Assembly (NCBI GenBank): GCA_002707335.2
Contig: PAMN02000005.1
Coordinates: 1 to 17,582, forward strand
Source: Methanobacteriota archaeon
GTDB lineage: Archaea; Thermoplasmatota; Poseidoniia; Poseidoniales; Poseidoniaceae
Direction of reading: 5' to 3'
DNA length: 17,582 nt
The notes under the pieces were generated by a model. That model did no database searches. It worked only from the letters and a program-made list of their open reading frames with translations, and was not told the DNA's origin. The stretch's first letter is position 1. Every line of letters starts with the position of its first letter. Of this stretch, positions 6,943 to 13,419 are shown piece by piece. The translations under genes were made by a program, and so were the position numbers.

Positions 6943-7491
6943 ATGGTTGGAGACCCTGCTGTATTTGGTATTCTTACTGTCTCGGATAGAGCGTCGACAG
7001 GAGAATATGAAGATGAGGGAGGCCCTGCTATTCTAGGATTTTTTCAAGAAGCAATTGCTTCAGAATGGTCACATCATTACAGAGTAGTTCCTGACGTCAC
7101 AGAAAAGATAGAGGCTGCCTTGACAGAATTAGTCGATGTTCTCGGCTGTGATGTAGTTGTAACCACTGGTGGCACTGGGCCCGCAAAAAGGGATATTACT
7201 CCTGAAGCAACTGAGGCTGTTTGTGAGAGAATTATACCTGGCTTCGGTGAGAGAATGCGTGATATTTCACTTGAATTCACTCCAACTGCGATACTCTCCA
7301 GGCAAGTCGGCGGAATAAGAGGTAATTCGCTGATATTCAATCTACCAGGAAGGCCAAAGGCGATTAGAGAAACCCTGGATGAAATATGGAAAGCTGTACC
7401 TTATTGTATTGATTTAATCGAAGGACCATACATTGATATGAATGACGATGTGTGTAATGCCTTTAGACCAAAAAGCGCTCGGAGGAGATAA
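6943..7491 (+). CDS. mogA: Molybdopterin adenylyltransferase, MogA type
   Basis: MogA activates molybdopterin by adenylation before molybdate insertion, in the cytoplasmic molybdenum cofactor pathway. The 182-residue product shows the whole family pattern: GILTVSDRASTGEYEDEGGP (residues 9-28), the TTGGTGPAKRDITPEA loop (74-89, with the functionally important Asp84), PGFGERMRDIS (99-109), LSRQVGGIRG (118-127), FNLPGRPKAI (132-141) and a C-terminus VPYCIDLIEGPYI...AFRPKSARR. The C-terminal segment is very close to what I recall of Escherichia coli Mog, more than to the MoaB proteins usual in archaea. There is no clear Shine-Dalgarno; GTGAG lies 11 bases before the ATG. The gene overlaps the ribosome binding site of pyrC at its 3' end. 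No other Moco genes are in view. Confidence 0.92.
   Translation: MVGDPAVFGILTVSDRASTGEYEDEGGPAILGFFQEAIASEWSHHYRVVPDVTEKIEAALTELVDVLGCDVVVTTGGTGPAKRDITPEATEAVCERIIPGFGERMRDISLEFTPTAILSRQVGGIRGNSLIFNLPGRPKAIRETLDEIWKAVPYCIDLIEGPYIDMNDDVCNAFRPKSARRR
7481..7487 (+). promoter_or_regulatory. Shine-Dalgarno site that fixes the pyrC start
   Basis: GGAGGAG lies 5 bases before the ATG at 7493 and overlaps the last codons of mogA. It favours 7493 over an in-frame ATG at 7442, which would add 17 residues inside mogA. Confidence 0.85.
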
Positions 7492-7492
7492 C

Positions 7493-8896
7493 ATGAAGGG
7501 AAATATACTGATTACGGGAGCGAAAATGGTTCTTCCAAATGGAATTGTAACCGGAGATTTGAGAATTAGCGATGGAATTATTTCTGAGATTTCCACTGAT
7601 AGAAACATAGAACCCAAAGATGATGAATACATCTTTGATGCTAATGGTTTGCATCTGCTTCCAGGGATCATTGACCCACAGGTGCATTTCAGAGACCCTG
7701 GACAACCTGAGAAAGAAGACTTGCACACTGGTTCCCGTGCTGCAGCAAGTGGTGGCGTCACATCTTTCCTAGATATGCCTAACAATGTGCCTAGCCAAAC
7801 CACTCTCGAATCTATGTACAACAAACTAGAGACCGCTTCAAATCGATGTGTAACTAATTACGGGTTTTTCATAGGTGCTACAGAATCAAATGTGGAGGAG
7901 TTGCAAAAGGCCGTAGGAAAACCTGGCTCACCAATAGCAATCCCCGGAATTTGTGGAATCAAAATTTTCATGGGCTCATCGACAGGTGATTTATTGGTAA
8001 ATGAATCAAGTGCGCTCAAAACAATCTTCGACAACACAGCAGGTCTTATTGCAGTTCATGCTGAAGATGAAACAAGGATGATTGAAAGAGAAAAAATGAT
8101 TGAAGGCAGAACCGACATGGCTGCACATGCAGAATGGAGAGATGACCAAACAGCATTAATTGCAACAAAAAGGGCAGTAAATTACGCCCAAGCAAGCGGT
8201 CATAGATTGCACGTCTTGCACCTTACCTCGGGAATTGAAGCCGATTGGTTGAATGGAATTACTTCTCTATATGGAGAAGAGGGTAAAGCTCACATCACTA
8301 CCGAAGCATTACCACAACATCTGACATTTGACGAAAGAGATGTAGAAGTATTAGGAACCAGACTGAAAATGAATCCGCCTGTAAGATACCAAAAGGACAA
8401 GGATACTTTGTGGAAGAGATTGCATGATGGAACTGTGAATTGTATAGCGACAGATCATGCCCCACATACAATGGAAACCAAAGAGAAAGGATTTCCTAAA
8501 GCACCAAGCGGAATGCCAGGGGTAGAGACCTCACTTCCAGTTATGCTAACGCATGCTTCGGAAGGAAAGTGCACAATTGAGCAAGTTGTTGAATGGATGT
8601 CGAGTAATGTGGCAGATTGCTACCAAATGGTAGGAAAGGGAAAACTCGAAGAAGGATTTGACGGAGATATCGTATTAGTTGATATGAACAAATCTTTGAC
8701 AGTGGAAGATGAAAACACATGGACAACAGTCGGATGGAGCCCATTTATCGGAAAGGAATTGGTTGGGTGGCCTGTGCTAACTGTTGTGGATGGAATTCCA
8801 GTGTTTGAAAGAAATGATGAAACAGGTCCTAGAGGCAAATGTTTGGTTGAACCAGGGGAAGTTGGAAAACCACTGGTGATGATGCCTTGGGAATGA
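7493..8896 (+). CDS. pyrC: Dihydroorotase, class I (PyrC), with Gln in the first metal-ligand position
   Basis: This amidohydrolase interconverts N-carbamoyl-aspartate and dihydroorotate in pyrimidine synthesis. The 467-residue length fits class I enzymes. Visible motifs are GIIDPQVHFRDPG (58-70), AAASGGVTSFLDMPN (83-97), GIKIFMGSSTG with the candidate carboxylated Lys157, HAEDE (His189), LHVLHLTSG (His243), ATDHAPHT (Asp321), and SGMPGVETSLPVML, typical of dihydroorotases. In the HxH metal motif the first His is Gln63 (DPQVH), while His65 remains. I recall a similar DQVHFREPG form in dihydroorotases of Bacteroidota, so this may mark a distinct subfamily and not a dead enzyme. The phrases NYGFFIGATESN and KIFMGSSTGDLLV also recall that group. 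The gene starts 1 base after the mogA stop. A different cyclic-amidohydrolase activity (hydantoinase, allantoinase) is less likely given the DHOase-type sequence after Asp321. Confidence 0.9.
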   Translation: MKGNILITGAKMVLPNGIVTGDLRISDGIISEISTDRNIEPKDDEYIFDANGLHLLPGIIDPQVHFRDPGQPEKEDLHTGSRAAASGGVTSFLDMPNNVPSQTTLESMYNKLETASNRCVTNYGFFIGATESNVEELQKAVGKPGSPIAIPGICGIKIFMGSSTGDLLVNESSALKTIFDNTAGLIAVHAEDETRMIEREKMIEGRTDMAAHAEWRDDQTALIATKRAVNYAQASGHRLHVLHLTSGIEADWLNGITSLYGEEGKAHITTEALPQHLTFDERDVEVLGTRLKMNPPVRYQKDKDTLWKRLHDGTVNCIATDHAPHTMETKEKGFPKAPSGMPGVETSLPVMLTHASEGKCTIEQVVEWMSSNVADCYQMVGKGKLEEGFDGDIVLVDMNKSLTVEDENTWTTVGWSPFIGKELVGWPVLTVVDGIPVFERNDETGPRGKCLVEPGEVGKPLVMMPWE

Positions 8897-8967
8897 AATG
8901 AATACTTTTGCCAATCAATCTGCGCTATGTTTTTTACTGTAACCAAAATAGAAATCAAGGGATAAAC

Positions 8968-9252
8968 ATGAGTAGCCTCGAACAAAAACTTGGACCTGGG
9001 CATCAGCAAATTGTATTAGGTTTGTTGATTTTTTCTGCTGGAGCGATATGGGGAGTATTAATTTCTAACGAAGCGGATTCTTCACTGAAAGACCTGTTCA
9101 TGTCTGCGGTTGTTATGCTATCTGGAGCAATAATAATCCTGCTAGGTTGTCTAGCATTCAACGTCGATTCTAGTGGCCTCAAAGATTCAATTGATGAATT
9201 AAAAGAAATGGTCTCAAACCTTCAAGCCCAACATTCTGATAGCGAAGAGTGA
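8968..9252 (+). CDS. Small two-helix membrane protein with charged C-terminal helix
   Basis: The function is unknown. The product has 94 residues from ATG 8968, with AAGG at 8955-8958; an in-frame ATG at 8908 would add 20 residues without membrane or family character. There are two predicted transmembrane helices, at about residues 14-32 (VLGLLIFSAGAIWGVL) and 43-64 (MSAVVMLSGAIIILLGCLAF). A charged segment with heptad-like spacing follows (about 70-88, LKDSIDELKEMVSNLQ) and could form a short coiled coil in the cytoplasm. It lies 71 bases after pyrC and ends 3 bases before the stop of the convergent M32 peptidase. It may be a small scaffold or accessory membrane protein. I see no link to pyrimidine metabolism. 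Confidence 0.75.
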   Translation: MSSLEQKLGPGHQQIVLGLLIFSAGAIWGVLISNEADSSLKDLFMSAVVMLSGAIIILLGCLAFNVDSSGLKDSIDELKEMVSNLQAQHSDSEE

Positions 9253-9255
9253 AAT

Positions 9256-10743
9256 CTAAAGATTGTACAATTTCGAGTATTTCTTCTCTACATATTCTAG
9301 GAATGGTTCAGGGCTTGGTGGTGAGCCAGTAGCTGATTCGATTAAGTCAGATGGTTCTAGAACTGAGCCTTTTGAGTGAATCTTTTCTCTTAGCCAAGTA
9401 AGCATTGAACTCCAATCTCCAGATGCTATGATTTCGTCAATATTTCCTAATTCATTTTCCATTGCTGAAAGTAATTGTGCAGCGTATAGATTACCAAGCG
9501 TGTATGTAGGGAAGTAACCGAATGCTCCCATAGACCAATGTATGTCCTGAAGACAACCTAACGAATCATTAGGGACTTCAATTCCAAACCAATCTTTCAT
9601 CATATTATTCCAGAGTGTTGGTATTTGGTCGACTGGTATATTCTCATTGAAAATTTTCTTTTCGATTTCATACCTTATCATAATATGTAAATTGTATGTT
9701 ATTTCATCAGCCTCCACTCTAATAAAATCAGGTTTGACTTCATTTGCAATTAGGTCTAGAGTCTCACTATCCCAATCTGGACAATCTGGGAATTCTCTTC
9801 TGAACCAGGGCATGACTACTTTCCAGAATGAAGCCGTCCTGCCAATCTGATTCTCCCAAAACCTGCTTTGTGATTCATGAACCCCTAGGGAAATTGCACC
9901 ACCCGCTGGCGAGAATGACTGCTCGAATGGTAAACCTTGTTCATATAATCCATGACCAGATTCATGCATTACAGCGTACAAACAAGAGAATGGATCTTTT
10001 TCGTCAAATCTGGTAGTAAATCTTGTATCGCCAGGCCATAGGCCTGCGCAAAATGGATGCGTTGAGATATCCATTCTACCTGCCTCAAAATCAAAACCCA
10101 TTGCTTTTGAAACTTCATTACAGAATTTTTCTTGTTTCTTTTCTGTGAAAACTAAACTTTCCGGAAGTCTTGGTATTTCTACACCCGATTGCATGATTTT
10201 ACTCAAAAGAGGTACTAATCGCTCTTTTAATTCTGCGAAAAGTGGATCATAATCACTAACTTTCATTCCAACTTCATACTCATCAAGTAAAACATCGTAT
10301 GGAGTATCTTCACACCCTAAATAATCAATTTTCTCTCTTGTCATTGAAATTAACTTTTCAAGATGTGGAGAAAACAGGGAAAAGTCACTTTCCTTTCTTG
10401 CTTGTTGCCAAGCGATTAATGCTTCACTTCTTGCTTTCGTAAATTCAGCAACGAATTCTGTTGGAATCTTCACAGCCTCGTCATATTTTCTTCTCATTTC
10501 TTTGACATTGGCTGACAAAAATTCATCAGTTTCTTGGTTTTCCAATTCAGCAATTACTTTACCAAAGTTCGGATCGATCAATTTCTCATGTCTTTGACTT
10601 GCTAACCAAGCAAGGATTTCTCCCCTTGCTTCAGCCCCTTTTGCTGGCATTATTGTCTCTTGGTCCCACCCTAGATGTCCTTGAATTGCTTGAAATTTGT
10701 ACAAATCATTGACCTGCGTCATGAATTCTGCTTTGGCTTCCAT
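9256..10743 (-). CDS. Metallocarboxypeptidase, M32 family (carboxypeptidase Taq type)
   Basis: M32 enzymes are cytoplasmic metal-dependent carboxypeptidases that remove C-terminal residues from peptides. The product has 495 residues, the usual family length. It carries LGWDQETIMPAKGAEAR (24-40) near the N-terminus, the metal site HESGH (260-264) and HESQSRFWENQIGR (289-302). Glu290 lies 30 residues after the first His, as expected for the third metal ligand. FIRVEADEITYNLH (340-353) is the family's third signature. No signal peptide is present. The start at 10743 gives a complete N-terminus. The gene is divergent from the M29-like peptidase across about 80 bases, so the two probably share a control region and work together in peptide breakdown. 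Confidence 0.96.
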   Translation of the reverse strand: MEAKAEFMTQVNDLYKFQAIQGHLGWDQETIMPAKGAEARGEILAWLASQRHEKLIDPNFGKVIAELENQETDEFLSANVKEMRRKYDEAVKIPTEFVAEFTKARSEALIAWQQARKESDFSLFSPHLEKLISMTREKIDYLGCEDTPYDVLLDEYEVGMKVSDYDPLFAELKERLVPLLSKIMQSGVEIPRLPESLVFTEKKQEKFCNEVSKAMGFDFEAGRMDISTHPFCAGLWPGDTRFTTRFDEKDPFSCLYAVMHESGHGLYEQGLPFEQSFSPAGGAISLGVHESQSRFWENQIGRTASFWKVVMPWFRREFPDCPDWDSETLDLIANEVKPDFIRVEADEITYNLHIMIRYEIEKKIFNENIPVDQIPTLWNNMMKDWFGIEVPNDSLGCLQDIHWSMGAFGYFPTYTLGNLYAAQLLSAMENELGNIDEIIASGDWSSMLTWLREKIHSKGSVLEPSDLIESATGSPPSPEPFLEYVEKKYSKLYNL

Positions 10744-10823
10744 ATTATTTCGGACTGTTAATCAGTCTTCAAAGTTTGTTCAAAAAAGCACAAATTGAAG
10801 TCAAGGTATTCACTCGGTTTTGC
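10744..10823. promoter_or_regulatory. Divergent promoter region between two peptidase genes
   Basis: This 80-base intergenic stretch must contain the promoters of both the M32 gene (minus) and the M29-like gene (plus). It is moderately A/T-rich (for example 10777-10796), but I could not identify a convincing TATA box on either strand. An in-frame TTG at 10776 would lengthen the plus gene by 16 residues and shorten the gap to 32 bases. Confidence 0.45.
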
Positions 10824-11933
10824 ATGGCCTCCCCTTTTCGCCGGAAAAAAGCGAAAGAAGGTGTTGAGGATGACAAAGAAATCATTGAAGTTGTTGATGA
10901 AGAGCAACCGGAAGATAGTTTGGAAAATGGTCTCGATAATGGAGAAATCCAAATTGAGGATCTATTAGAATCTGCAAAACAAGTAACTCATACTTGTATG
11001 GACATTAGGAGAGGTGAGAATGTCCTTATTGTGTGTGACCCCACAACTGGAGAAATTGGACAAGCTCTCCATCAGACTGCAACACAAAGATCGGAGAGAG
11101 TTTTGCTTATTGTTATGCCAAAAGGAAGACATCATGGAGAAGAACCACCTGCACCTGTGGCAAACCTAATGCGCCAACAACAGATAGTAATTGCACCAAC
11201 TAGATACTCATTAACCCACACAAGAGCAATTCGTTCGGCATTAAAAGAAGGTGCGAGAGTTGCTACAATGCCTGGACTAACTAATGAGATGTTTATCAGA
11301 GGTGGTATGACTGCGGATTTTGACGATATCAAGAAAAACCTATCCAATTTAACCAGCGTCTTGCGAAGGAAGAAATTAATTCACGTAAAGGATTCTAATG
11401 GAACAGATGTAGAGTTTGAAATCTCATGGAAAGAATGGAAACTAGATGACAATGGTATTTGTAATAGACCAAGAATGATTACTAATTTACCAGCTGGAAA
11501 AGCATTTGTTATGCCGAAGGAAGGAACGATGAATGGGACTATTGTAATAGATGGCACTTGGGAATCAACCCTACTTGAAGAGCCTCTAGAATTAACAATA
11601 GAAAACGGAATTGTTATTGACATAAAAGGAGATTCCACTGCTGCACACATCAGACAACAATTTGGAGAAGCGGCCTCTAGACTGAGGTCAAGAGATAGAG
11701 AAGCCGTTTGGACTGTTGCAGAATTTGGATTTGGAATGAATCCAAATGCAAGATTGACCGGTCACGTATTGGAAGATGAAAAACGACAAGGAACATGTTA
11801 CTTTTCAATCGGAGACAATACGAGTTTGGGAGGAACGGCTGCAGTTGGCATACACATTCCAGGAGTAATAACGAAACCATCTGTTTGGCTGGACGACTCT
11901 CAATTACTAGATGATGGCAAATTTATCCAATGA
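10824..11933 (+). CDS. M29-like metallopeptidase (aminopeptidase II / NicX-type fold)
   Basis: The product has 369 residues from ATG 10824. The first 45 residues are low-complexity: a basic patch (FRRKKAK) followed by an acidic run. The catalytic-type domain follows. An N-terminal subdomain contains ENVLIVCDPTTGEIG (65-79). The candidate metal site is spread over FVMPKEG (Glu233), TVAEFGFGMNP (Glu300), LTGHVLEDEK (His314), FSIGDN (328-332) and VGIHIPG (His344). The order E, E, H, GDN, H matches M29 aminopeptidases and the related NicX dioxygenase family, so the enzyme is probably a thermophilic-aminopeptidase-like peptidase, but a dioxygenase-type activity cannot be excluded from sequence alone. 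The gene ends at 11933, directly abutting the stop of the convergent gene. Confidence 0.8.
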   Translation: MASPFRRKKAKEGVEDDKEIIEVVDEEQPEDSLENGLDNGEIQIEDLLESAKQVTHTCMDIRRGENVLIVCDPTTGEIGQALHQTATQRSERVLLIVMPKGRHHGEEPPAPVANLMRQQQIVIAPTRYSLTHTRAIRSALKEGARVATMPGLTNEMFIRGGMTADFDDIKKNLSNLTSVLRRKKLIHVKDSNGTDVEFEISWKEWKLDDNGICNRPRMITNLPAGKAFVMPKEGTMNGTIVIDGTWESTLLEEPLELTIENGIVIDIKGDSTAAHIRQQFGEAASRLRSRDREAVWTVAEFGFGMNPNARLTGHVLEDEKRQGTCYFSIGDNTSLGGTAAVGIHIPGVITKPSVWLDDSQLLDDGKFIQ

Positions 11934-13358
11934 TCATCTATTTTGTGTACCACAAACGGGACAAAATCTCCAATTTAGATCCAAGCCAATTCTACAGCCT
12001 CTACAATGGTATCCAGAACGAATTGTAGGCTGTACAGGTTGCATTTGGTTGTTCCAGCCTTGCTGTTGTTGTTGATACTGCCATTGCTGTTGTTGCTGTT
12101 GCTGCTGTTGCATTTGTTGCTGTTGCCATTGCTGCTGTTGTTGCTGCTGTTGCCATTGCTGTTGCTGCTGTTGAGCCGGTTTAGGTTGTTGAATCCCTGC
12201 ACGAACTGGTTTGACAGGTTTCGGCAAGGCCATCTTTTCAGCAACCTCGGGTCTTGATTTTAGTTCATCGAGTGTAACTTGTCCATCGCCGTCTACGTCA
12301 GCTTCGGCATGAAGTTTTGCTGCTTCTTCAATTCCAAGCCCTGTCGCATCTGCAACCTCTTGTACTGAAAGACCTCCGCTGCTGTCCGTATCTGCTGCAT
12401 CAAATGCTGCTTCTAATGACTCTTCAGGAGTTTCTTCAACCTCTGGTTCAGGCTCAGGTTCGGGTTCGGGCTGAGGTTCCGGTTCAGGTTCGGGTTCAGG
12501 CTGAGGTTCCGGTTCAGGAGCCATGACAGAGAATGCTCCAGAGAATGCGTCGTCTGTCTTTTCGGATTCTTTTCTTGTATCTTGTTCTACAACTACCTCT
12601 TCAACCTTAGGTAGAGGAATGAATTCTTCCTCAACTGTTGGAGGTTTTGGAATAGGTTCAGGCTCAACTGGTTTTTGAGGTGGACTAGGTTTTGGTACTT
12701 CTTCAACTACTACCGGTTCATTTGGAATAGATTGCTCAGGCAATACAGTTTCAGAAGGCTCCGAAGAAGGTACAACAATTGAAGCTTCTATCGCTTTTGC
12801 TTCAGCGTGAGGGCTGGCTAAACTAGTAATTGGAGTTACATGACCTGCAACATCAAATGCCCCTTGGAATTCTTTAGCTAGGTTCATTAATTTCTCTTTA
12901 TTTAAAGAAGGTTTAGAGAGTAATGATTCTACTTGATTTAGGTATTTTGTAGTCTCACCTTCACCACCAGTTTGAGATGCTACTGCAAATAATTTCATCA
13001 ACTTCATTGGATCAGAAATTTCCTTTAACGCGTTCGATTCATCCACATTGAATTTTCCTTCCTCGATTTCTATTATCAATTGCTCGGGAAGGGACATAAC
13101 CCCTAGATGACCTGCAACTAAGAAGTAAATTTCTCCACCTTCGCAATTCAGACGCTTGCTTGCTTCTTCGAAATCAAAATCTCCTGGTTTTAGAACTAAA
13201 TCGGAAAGTAAATTAAAGAATTTTTCAAATGCCTTCTCTCTAGGCATCTCCATCATCTTATGAAGTGCGTCAGATGATTCAAACACTCCAAAATACGCTG
13301 CTGCTTCGTCAACCTCTATGCCTTCAGGCATAGAAACATCTGCAGCATCCTCCGACAT
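11934..13358 (-). CDS. EF-hand, polyQ and zinc-ribbon protein of unknown function
   Basis: This 474-residue product has no visible signal peptide or transmembrane helix, so it is probably cytoplasmic. An alpha-helical N-terminal domain (1-175) that I do not recognise comes first. A Pro/Glu-rich linker (200-310) follows, with EPEPQP repeats at 281-306. Two EF-hand loops come next: D323-T-D-S-S-G-G-L...E334 and D354-V-D-G-D-G-Q-V...E365; both have the acidic positions 1, 3 and 12. A polyQ tract interrupted by Trp, Met and Tyr lies at 396-434. A C-terminal zinc ribbon uses C452xxC455 and C466xxC469. ATG 13358 has a strong ribosome binding site. The gene lies 61 bases downstream of the large surface protein on the same strand, suggesting co-transcription. 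A calcium-responsive scaffold is a guess. Confidence 0.88.
   Translation of the reverse strand: MSEDAADVSMPEGIEVDEAAAYFGVFESSDALHKMMEMPREKAFEKFFNLLSDLVLKPGDFDFEEASKRLNCEGGEIYFLVAGHLGVMSLPEQLIIEIEEGKFNVDESNALKEISDPMKLMKLFAVASQTGGEGETTKYLNQVESLLSKPSLNKEKLMNLAKEFQGAFDVAGHVTPITSLASPHAEAKAIEASIVVPSSEPSETVLPEQSIPNEPVVVEEVPKPSPPQKPVEPEPIPKPPTVEEEFIPLPKVEEVVVEQDTRKESEKTDDAFSGAFSVMAPEPEPQPEPEPEPEPQPEPEPEPEPEVEETPEESLEAAFDAADTDSSGGLSVQEVADATGLGIEEAAKLHAEADVDGDGQVTLDELKSRPEVAEKMALPKPVKPVRAGIQQPKPAQQQQQQWQQQQQQQQWQQQQMQQQQQQQQQWQYQQQQQGWNNQMQPVQPTIRSGYHCRGCRIGLDLNWRFCPVCGTQNR
11952..12005 (-). other. C-terminal zinc-ribbon motif
   Basis: Residues 452-469 of the EF-hand protein form CxxC, 10 residues, CxxC (RGC...RFCPVCG). 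This is a typical single zinc knuckle pair, expected to bind one Zn2+ and often used for protein or nucleic acid contacts. Confidence 0.85.
12057..12173 (-). repeat. PolyQ-coding tract with periodic Trp
   Basis: Residues 396-434 are almost all Gln, broken by Trp at 402, 411 and 426, Met at 416 and Tyr at 428, with Trp435 just after. Codons are an irregular mix of CAA and CAG, so this is not a pure triplet expansion; the Gln content seems to be kept by selection on the protein. Confidence 0.95.
12235..12410 (-). other. EF-hand pair domain
   Basis: This covers about residues 317-374 of the EF-hand protein. It has two canonical 12-residue calcium loops with helices between them (VADATGLGIEEAAKLHAEA), as in calmodulin-like or dockerin-like pairs. 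The first loop has Ser at position 5 and Gly at position 7, so it may bind more weakly than the second. Confidence 0.85.
12441..12518 (-). repeat. Pro-Glu-(Gln) repeat tract
   Basis: Residues 281-306 alternate Pro with Glu or Gln. The DNA contains near-identical copies of a block of about 30 bases (ggttccggttcaggttcggg and variants). It predicts a stiff, extended linker before the EF-hands. Confidence 0.9.
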
Positions 13359-13362
13359 TTTT

Positions 13363-13371
13363 CCTCTCCCC
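13363..13371 (-). promoter_or_regulatory. Shine-Dalgarno site of the EF-hand gene
   Basis: On the minus strand GGGGAGAGG lies 4 bases before the ATG at 13358. It supports the chosen start and internal translation within a two-gene transcript. Confidence 0.8.
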
Positions 13372-13419
13372 TTTCAACGCCAATTTCTTACAGTTCTTGA
13401 GTGTGGTGTTTGAATGGAT

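Noticed and set aside
7442..7492. Upstream ATG as the start of dihydroorotase
   Set aside because: It would overlap mogA by 50 bases and add 17 residues without family similarity; the ATG at 7493 has a strong ribosome binding site.
9262..9271. Palindrome attgtacaat just inside the 3' end of the M32 gene
   Set aside because: It lies within the last codons of the peptidase, is short and A/T-rich, and has no loop or T-run that would support a terminator or operator.
11930..11937. Palindrome atgatcat at the junction of the M29-like and EF-hand genes
   Set aside because: Two TGA stops that abut on opposite strands always give the palindrome tgatca; only two further bases match, which is chance.
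12006..12257. Plus-strand Leu-rich ORF looking like a transmembrane protein
   Set aside because: It is the antisense reading of the polyQ codons (CTG/TTG), an artefact of the repeat composition.
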